NCBI GenBank assembly: GCA_964620595.1
Contig: CAZUHP010000002.1
Span: 107,778 to 171,777 of the forward strand
DNA from: Desulfocarbo sp964620595
GTDB lineage: Bacteria; Desulfobacterota; Desulfarculia; Desulfarculales; Desulfarculaceae
Reading direction: 5' to 3'
DNA length: 64,000 nt
Shown here: positions 59,011 through 64,000 of the stretch, piece after piece
Layout: every line of letters begins with the position of its first letter
How positions within the stretch are numbered: the stretch's first letter is position 1
Notes under the pieces: model-generated
What the model was told of the DNA's origin: nothing
The model's input: the letters and a program-made list of their open reading frames with translations, nothing else
The model's database searches: none
Translations under genes and position numbers: made by a program

Positions 59011-59035
59011 GTTCCCCAGGCATGATATCCCCTCC

Positions 59036-62000
59036 CTAAGCCTCGATCCGGCTTTCAGTATCTCCGGCCTGGAAGGCGGCCATGTAGCCCAGGATCAAAT
59101 CCTTGGTGCGGTAGCGGCCGAAGGCGGCCTCATCTTCCCGCTTGACGATAGGGAAGGTGTCCAGGATGTAGCTGGCTTCGTCTCGGCCCAATCCGTAGAG
59201 CAGGAAGTAGAGCGCATCGAGCCGGGCCCGGGAATGGCGGCGCTCCTCCTCATTCCAAATGAATGGTTCGCCTGTGTATCCCATATCCCGGGCAAAAGGC
59301 TCCATGTCGTAAGTTACGTAGACCAGATTTAGGACTTCCTGTCGTATGATCTCCCCCACAGTCCATTCGCCGATGTTGGTTCGATATGCACCCTCTGGCA
59401 CTACCGGCAGCTGCTCCATAATGTACCAATTCAGGTGTTGTCCCTGGACCTTCTGCCTGGCTACGAAATCGAAGGCGAAGCTATTGAAGTTGGCTAGCAG
59501 CCAGGGAACCAACTTTTTGTATTCCTTGATTCGCCCCGGTTGGTGCAGCAACAGGGGCAAGGTGTTGCCGGTGCCAGAGAAAGGGATTATCGCAGCTATC
59601 ATAGTCCGGACATTGGTGGGAGCGGTGACGTCCTTGAAACCCAACAGCCACTTCAGGTTTCCCCCCCCCTCCCACCGATTTTGGACTTCGACCATGGACA
59701 CCCAAAACTGCGGATCAGGAGCCCAGCTAGGGTCCTCATGCTGTATTTGGGTAGCCGGCTCCGGCTGTGCGGGGCGATGCACATTGTCCGTATTCACTAC
59801 AATGCTGGCCGCTCGGTGGTCATAGGCCTGCACCATCTTTCCTTCATACAACGGCACGAATTCTTCTTCGCCGAGCTTCCAGCGGTTGCCGGCCACGCGA
59901 TAAGCCCCTTCCTCCTCCAGTTGCTGGGCGGTGCGGAAAAGATGCGAGTCGTTGGTCATGTCGAACATGCGAACGTACTTTACCGGCCAAACATATTTCG
60001 GTTCGGGTCCCCGGCGATCCACCAAAACCGGAACCCGTTCATAAATGGCCTTGGTTATCTCGGCGTCGCGCTTGGTGCGGAAGATAGGGGCGGTACCAGT
60101 ATTGGGATTGATGCGGGCAAAATCCTCGGCGGTTAGGGTGAAGCTGCGCTCGGGGTCCTCGGCCTGGGTGGCTTCGCTGAGGAAGAAGGCGCAACGGGCC
60201 TGGGGAAAACGCCTGGCTTCTCCCCCGGCGATGAATGTACAGAACTTGAAGCGGCCATCCACGTCGGGGAAAAAACGGGGACGGCCAGGGCGGCGGTTCT
60301 CGAAGTCGAACAGGCAGGCCAGCCGGCCGTTGGTGGCTATCTCCTTGAAGAAATTGCTGGCGTTTTTATCACCCGCGATTCCCGAAGGGGTCAGTAGTCC
60401 CACCATTCCCTCCGGGTTGATCAAGGCCATGGCCCGTTCGACGAACAGGGAGTAGATGTTGACGTCCCCCCTCGACAGCAGGGGGTAGGCGCCCTGCTGC
60501 CTGGCCACCCGGGTTGCGGCCTCGGCCACCCATTTGGCCTTTTCGTAATCCTTCACGAGGGGGTCGCCGGAGCGGCGCAAGGCCCGGATCTTTCGTTTGC
60601 GCTCAGCTGCGGTCTGGGCATGGGCGATCTTCGGCCGGCGGGCTGCGAACCACTCCACCTCCTGGAGCTTCATGCGGTCCCAGGGCGGGTTTCCTATGAT
60701 GGCGTCGAAGCCGCCTTGGGGCTCGCCGCCGTCCCACCCGCGCCAGACATCGGGGAAAGCGGCCTCCCAGTGCAGAAAACGCTGCTCGCCGGCCAACTCC
60801 AGGGAGCGCCCCAGGATGCGGGCGGCATTAAGCCTGAGCTGAGCCCGGGGCATCCTGCCGGAGCTCAGGTCGGGCGGCTGGCCGTCGTCCTCCTCGGGCA
60901 GCCCCTTTGAGGCGAGCTGGAGAAGGTCCCCCTGCTCCCCATCAAAGATGCTTTGCACGGCCGCGGGCAACCTCCGCCCGGTAAGGTCCTTGACTCCCAG
61001 CCAGCGCAAGGACTGGCGCAGGTCCAAAATGCGGCAGAGGGGACCGACGCCGCCCTGCACCTGGTCGAAGGCCTCCACCGATTCCTTTACCTCCCCGATG
61101 TCGATGTCGGGCAGGTCCTCGATGCGACGCATATCCTTGGCCGCCTCCATGGCCTTTTGCACGTAGCTGTTGATCAGCAGGCTGAAGCCCGTGGCGGCCA
61201 GCTCGCCCCTCACCGTATCCACCCATTCCCCGAACAGGGAGTTGCCGCAACGGACGTGATGGTCCAGAAAAGACAAGGGGGCCCCCACGGTAAAGGTGTG
61301 CAGCCACAGGGACACCTTGGCGAGCTCCACGGCCATGGGGTTAGAGTCCACGCCGTGGATGACCCTCTTCAAGATGATGCGCCGGATCAGGAGCCGATCG
61401 TCTAATTGCTCCTCCCTGACGGTCCAGCCCCTGGTATGGGCCTGATTGAGAATATGTGCGCGGAGATCGGCAATGCGCTGGGACAGGGGCGATTGGTAGG
61501 GCGAGTCGTCGTCCGCCCACCCCACCGCAGCCTCGGCCTCGGCCATGGCCTCCAGGATGTTGTCGGCAAGGTAATCCACCAAGGAGACCAGGAAGTGTCC
61601 GCTGCCCATGGCGGGATCGCAGATGCGCAAGCCGAGTATGGCCGTGGCGGAATCGGCCTTGGCCAGCTCCGCCAGCCGCGCCGCTTTGGGACCGCGCTTG
61701 GAGGCGAGCTCTTCGCTCTTGTTCAAAAAAGCTTCCTTGCGTTCCTGAACCAAAGGGCCAACCGTGCACTCGATGATGAGCCGTACCAGCTCTTCTGGGG
61801 TGTAGTAGCTCCCGCTGCCCCTGCGGGCGTAGATGTTGGGCCGAATGACTATCCGGCCATCCTCCAGGAAGGGCTCGAACTCCAACAGGCGCTCGTAGAT
61901 GGAGCCCAGTTGCTGAACCGATAGGTCGCGATAGTTGATCCACCGTTTGCGGATACCCCCCTCTTCCCGTCGGGAAAGGACCTCCACGATGGGAGCGAAA

Positions 62001-63184
62001 ACGGAGTCCGGCAGGTCGGTCCTTTCAAGGAGCGGCGTGCGGGCGCTGTCGAAGAGGCCGCCGTTGTAAGGAGGTACGCCGATGGAGCGGTCACCCTGAT
62101 CGATTATGCGGAACAGGTCGCGCATATGCGAGTAATAGCGGACGGCCGTTTCGCTGAACACGTCGCCGCGGTCCATGCGATCCGCGATGTGCTGGCGCAC
62201 GGCGTACCGCATGCCGTAGTCGTCGTAGCGCTCGTCCTTGGCTGGGAGCAGGTTCCGGTCCTCGGCGTAGAGAACAAAGAGGATGCGATAGAGCAGGATC
62301 AGAGCCGCTTCTTTGACCTCCGCCAAGTACGGCTCGGTGAGTGGATTGGGAGCCTCCGGGTCCCGGCGGGCCAGCGAGGCGATGAGCTCCGGGAAAACCT
62401 TGGCGAAGACGATCTCGGCCAGGTCCTTGGATACCCGCTCCTCCCAGTGACGGCCTTCTTCCAGGGCCTCGTCGTGGAAGGTGCGGCCGGATACCCCCTC
62501 CGGCACGAAGGACTCCCGCCGGAACATGAGCAGAAAGACCTTCAGCCAGTGCTCGCGCTCGGCCTCGTCGCCCAGGAACAGGCTCTCGAAGCCGGGGATG
62601 CCCAGGATCGCGGGCAGGTCCAACTCCAGGAACTGCTCGGAGCGGGAATGGGCCAGCTGATAGTACAGCCGCCAATGCCGGCCGTTGGTCAAGATACCCC
62701 ACTTGATGCCACCACTGGACTGCACCTCGGCCACGGTCAGGTAGCGGAGTATCTGGGTGGAGGGAACGCCCCAATCCAGGGGCCGGGAGCCTGCGGCGCG
62801 GTCCAAGGGAATCTGCCACTGCTTGTTCTCGCAAATCACCGCGCCATGGCGATATTTGTTCGCCTGGTGCCGCTCCCGGTTGGCCGCGAGCTTATCGGCC
62901 TCTTCCAGGAATAGGAGCATGTCGGGCACGTCGGAACGCCCGCGTGGGGAGGCGGTCTGTTGGGTGAGGTAGTGCTCCCAGCCCAAAGCATGCAGCACCG
63001 GGAAGATAAGGTCCTGCTCGGTCTGGGACTCATTGGGAGAGCCGGTAACGGGGAAGGCGGCGAAGAGCTCACGGAGCCGGCTGGCAACGGATTGAATGTA
63101 ATCGTCAGACAGCGAACTCCAAGCATCGGTCTCCCGCACACCTTCTTCGAGGAAATAGCGGGTAAAGAGTAGGCCCGACAGCAT
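59036..63184 (-). CDS. Type IIG-like single-chain restriction-modification enzyme (Eco57I family)
   Basis: 1382-residue protein combining a nuclease-like N-terminus and an N6-adenine methyltransferase. A PD-(D/E)xK-type arrangement is visible: Asp88 (DVPDMLLF), then Glu119 and Lys121 (ICENKQW). The methylase has SAM motif I at residues 523-530 (CDPAMGSGHFLVSLVDYLA) and the catalytic NPPW at 832-835 (IIGNPPWDRM). The last 500 residues would hold the target-recognition domain. AAGGGAGA precedes the ATG. It is preceded on the same strand by an XRE regulator with nine bases between. A BREX PglX or DISARM methylase is the alternative, but the nuclease motif favours IIG, and no other BREX or DISARM genes are in the window. 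Confidence 0.82.
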   Translation of the reverse strand: MLSGLLFTRYFLEEGVRETDAWSSLSDDYIQSVASRLRELFAAFPVTGSPNESQTEQDLIFPVLHALGWEHYLTQQTASPRGRSDVPDMLLFLEEADKLAANRERHQANKYRHGAVICENKQWQIPLDRAAGSRPLDWGVPSTQILRYLTVAEVQSSGGIKWGILTNGRHWRLYYQLAHSRSEQFLELDLPAILGIPGFESLFLGDEAEREHWLKVFLLMFRRESFVPEGVSGRTFHDEALEEGRHWEERVSKDLAEIVFAKVFPELIASLARRDPEAPNPLTEPYLAEVKEAALILLYRILFVLYAEDRNLLPAKDERYDDYGMRYAVRQHIADRMDRGDVFSETAVRYYSHMRDLFRIIDQGDRSIGVPPYNGGLFDSARTPLLERTDLPDSVFAPIVEVLSRREEGGIRKRWINYRDLSVQQLGSIYERLLEFEPFLEDGRIVIRPNIYARRGSGSYYTPEELVRLIIECTVGPLVQERKEAFLNKSEELASKRGPKAARLAELAKADSATAILGLRICDPAMGSGHFLVSLVDYLADNILEAMAEAEAAVGWADDDSPYQSPLSQRIADLRAHILNQAHTRGWTVREEQLDDRLLIRRIILKRVIHGVDSNPMAVELAKVSLWLHTFTVGAPLSFLDHHVRCGNSLFGEWVDTVRGELAATGFSLLINSYVQKAMEAAKDMRRIEDLPDIDIGEVKESVEAFDQVQGGVGPLCRILDLRQSLRWLGVKDLTGRRLPAAVQSIFDGEQGDLLQLASKGLPEEDDGQPPDLSSGRMPRAQLRLNAARILGRSLELAGEQRFLHWEAAFPDVWRGWDGGEPQGGFDAIIGNPPWDRMKLQEVEWFAARRPKIAHAQTAAERKRKIRALRRSGDPLVKDYEKAKWVAEAATRVARQQGAYPLLSRGDVNIYSLFVERAMALINPEGMVGLLTPSGIAGDKNASNFFKEIATNGRLACLFDFENRRPGRPRFFPDVDGRFKFCTFIAGGEARRFPQARCAFFLSEATQAEDPERSFTLTAEDFARINPNTGTAPIFRTKRDAEITKAIYERVPVLVDRRGPEPKYVWPVKYVRMFDMTNDSHLFRTAQQLEEEGAYRVAGNRWKLGEEEFVPLYEGKMVQAYDHRAASIVVNTDNVHRPAQPEPATQIQHEDPSWAPDPQFWVSMVEVQNRWEGGGNLKWLLGFKDVTAPTNVRTMIAAIIPFSGTGNTLPLLLHQPGRIKEYKKLVPWLLANFNSFAFDFVARQKVQGQHLNWYIMEQLPVVPEGAYRTNIGEWTVGEIIRQEVLNLVYVTYDMEPFARDMGYTGEPFIWNEEERRHSRARLDALYFLLYGLGRDEASYILDTFPIVKREDEAAFGRYRTKDLILGYMAAFQAGDTESRIEA

Positions 63185-63193
63185 AATTCTCCC

Positions 63194-63490
63194 TTATTCC
63201 CTCGGCTGGCGCCAAACGGTCGAAGCTACTGGATACGGGGCCAGATGCGCCCGGTAGTTGCGTTCCAGATTACACCAAAAGCTGGCCGGCGTCCCCAGCA
63301 CCCTCTCCAGCGCCAGGGCGGTATCAGGGGTAATGGGCTCCCTGCCCTTGATGATTCCGCTTATGGCCTTGGGGGTGAGCCCCGCACGGCGGGCCAGCTC
63401 GGCTTGAGTCATGTCCAGAACTTCCAGAGGATCCCTGCAATCTAAACAAGCCCCGGCCAGAGGTAACTGCCAGCTAAATACATCACTCAA
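63194..63490 (-). CDS. XRE/HigA-like helix-turn-helix regulator (short)
   Basis: 98 residues with an HTH of the HigA/XRE type: MTQAELARRAGLTPKAISGI followed by IKGREPITPDTALALERVLG and TPASFWCNLERNYRA. In many relatives this domain is followed by a zinc peptidase, which is absent here: the chain stops after about 20 further residues. It lies nine bases before the restriction-modification gene on the same strand, like a controller gene. A palindrome GAACGTTC sits in the promoter region. No toxin gene is adjacent, so toxin-antitoxin function is not supported. Confidence 0.78.
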   Translation of the reverse strand: MSDVFSWQLPLAGACLDCRDPLEVLDMTQAELARRAGLTPKAISGIIKGREPITPDTALALERVLGTPASFWCNLERNYRAHLAPYPVASTVWRQPRE

Positions 63491-63503
63491 CGTACCTGCA
63501 CTA

Positions 63504-63522
63504 ATTTTATACTTGAACGTTC
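63504..63522 (-). promoter_or_regulatory. Candidate -10 element and operator of the XRE-RM operon
   Basis: On the minus strand a TATAAAAT -10 (complement of 63504-63511) directly follows the palindrome GAACGTTC (63515-63522). This is a plausible site for autoregulation by the XRE protein. No clear -35. Confidence 0.35.
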
Positions 63523-63554
63523 CTTGCGAAATCAGAAAAACTTCGGATAAGGTA

Positions 63555-63947
63555 TCATGGATAGACAGCCCCTATAACTCCGAGGTTATCCCTTAAAAAA
63601 ACAAGTGCATGCTCAAGAGAGCCAAAGCAAGGAACCTTCGACTTTCGCAATGTTTGAAAATCTATCTTACGGGTCATATCCAACTGGGAAACAGTTGGTT
63701 TGTACGACCTTCCCTTAGGAAGCTGACTGGAAAGCCACTCTTTTATCCCGCGACGAGCCTCCCATGATTTTTTGTCCCAAGGAGGAAACCCCATCTGCTG
63801 CAGACATGGCAGAAAAAGGACCTCATATTCAGGGTGTAGAAGTACGTAGGCTACGGGAAACGGCAGGTTAAGAGTGCGAATATGGGCTGCAATTTTCGGT
63901 GCCAGTTCCCTTGGACATTTGTCATCTTCATCTCGCAGGATCAGCAA
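63555..63947 (-). pseudogene. DUF4276-family protein, N-terminally truncated
   Basis: Open frame of 130 codons matching the C-terminal part of DUF4276 proteins: LLILRDEDDKCPRELAPKIA, then VAYVLLHPEYEVLFLPCLQ, and YKPTVSQLDMTRKIDFQTL. The family normally has an N-terminal part (about 50-60 residues) before the acidic DED motif, and this is missing. The frame starts at a TTG with no ribosome site and runs directly into an apparent IS end at 63948, so the gene was probably cut by insertion. GC content is clearly lower than in the rest of the window. DUF4276 proteins often pair with an AAA ATPase in defence loci; no such gene is visible. Confidence 0.6.
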
Positions 63948-64000
63948 TGTACCGCGTCCAGTTTTTTGGACACCAGTTTGTCATTAAGCGGCTTTCTTGG
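63948..64000. mobile_element. Probable IS3-family insertion sequence end (continues beyond window)
   Basis: From 63948 the sequence begins TGTACCGCGTCCAGTTTTTT and then GGACACC, similar in form to IS3-family terminal repeats, which start with TG. On the minus strand a frame ending AAG AAA GCC GCT TAA stops at 63984, 36 bases from that end, as expected for a transposase gene. The DUF4276 frame is truncated exactly here. Only 53 bases are visible, so the family is tentative. Confidence 0.42.

Noticed and set aside
63194..63490. HigBA toxin-antitoxin pair
   Set aside because: Only the HTH half is present; the neighbouring frames are a restriction-modification enzyme and a DUF4276 remnant, not a RelE-like toxin.

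Overview
The window is about 64 kb of GC-rich DNA (roughly two-thirds G+C by eye). It contains two runs of exactly 100 N (7435-7534 and 25966-26065), so it comes from a draft scaffold. Gene content points to an anaerobe-like Gram-negative bacterium, most likely a high-GC Desulfobacterota ('Deltaproteobacteria') member. The signs are a ferredoxin:thioredoxin reductase catalytic chain beside a glutaredoxin, a P460-type cytochrome, an OprD-like porin, a MEMO protein, long hybrid sensor kinases and a type I-beta DAHP synthase. The lineage is an inference; no rRNA or species marker is present.

Layout. 1-7.4 kb: the start of a molybdenum hydroxylase subunit (minus), a tightly packed four-gene operon of uncertain purpose (degenerate RsbW-like/GNAT protein, HisC-like aminotransferase, MFS transporter, GNAT protein), and a membrane-anchored universal stress protein. 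7.6-9.7 kb: a glyoxylate aminotransferase with a hydroxyoxoglutarate-aldolase-like enzyme. 9.7-26.3 kb: a complete aromatic amino acid block in three operons: trpEG-aroF-aroA-aroE-aroKB-aroC-aroQ, then aroF2-pheA-tyrA, then trpDCFBA. 26.3-32.7 kb: P460 cytochrome, CMD protein, TrmO, alanine dehydrogenase, an exported C45 hydrolase with a porin, and a PEGA protein. 32.7-38.1 kb: ilvD-ilvB-ilvN-ilvC. 38.1-57.6 kb: housekeeping and signalling genes (flavodoxin, VWA protein, solute-binding protein plus hybrid kinase, hisIG, rlmN, ThiF-like, second hybrid kinase, DciA, TrmN6-like, DUF1015, FTR/glutaredoxin, nicotinamidase-like, MEMO, gltX) ending in tRNA-Gln and tRNA-Glu. 57.6-64 kb: a horizontally acquired island at tRNA-Glu with integrase, excisionase, a single-chain type IIG-like restriction-modification enzyme, an XRE regulator, a DUF4276 remnant and an apparent IS end.

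The strongest signal is regulatory. Each of the three aromatic operons, and the ilv operon, is preceded by a recognisable promoter and a short reading frame rich in codons for its own product. In the aromatic cases an intrinsic terminator follows, together with an upstream segment that can pair with the terminator's 5' arm. The trpE leader has Trp-Trp-Trp. The aroF2-pheA-tyrA leader has a Tyr/Phe run. The trpDCFBA operon has two consecutive Trp leaders, each with Trp-Gly(-)-Trp-Trp-Trp-type control codons and its own terminator, so it looks like a tandem attenuator. The ilv leader is rich in Leu, Val and Ile codons. The two DAHP synthase isoenzymes sit under different leaders (Trp, and Phe/Tyr), so entry into the shikimate pathway appears to be set separately by different end products through ribosome-mediated attenuation. 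These leaders are read directly from the sequence; that they regulate is inferred from their match to classical attenuators.
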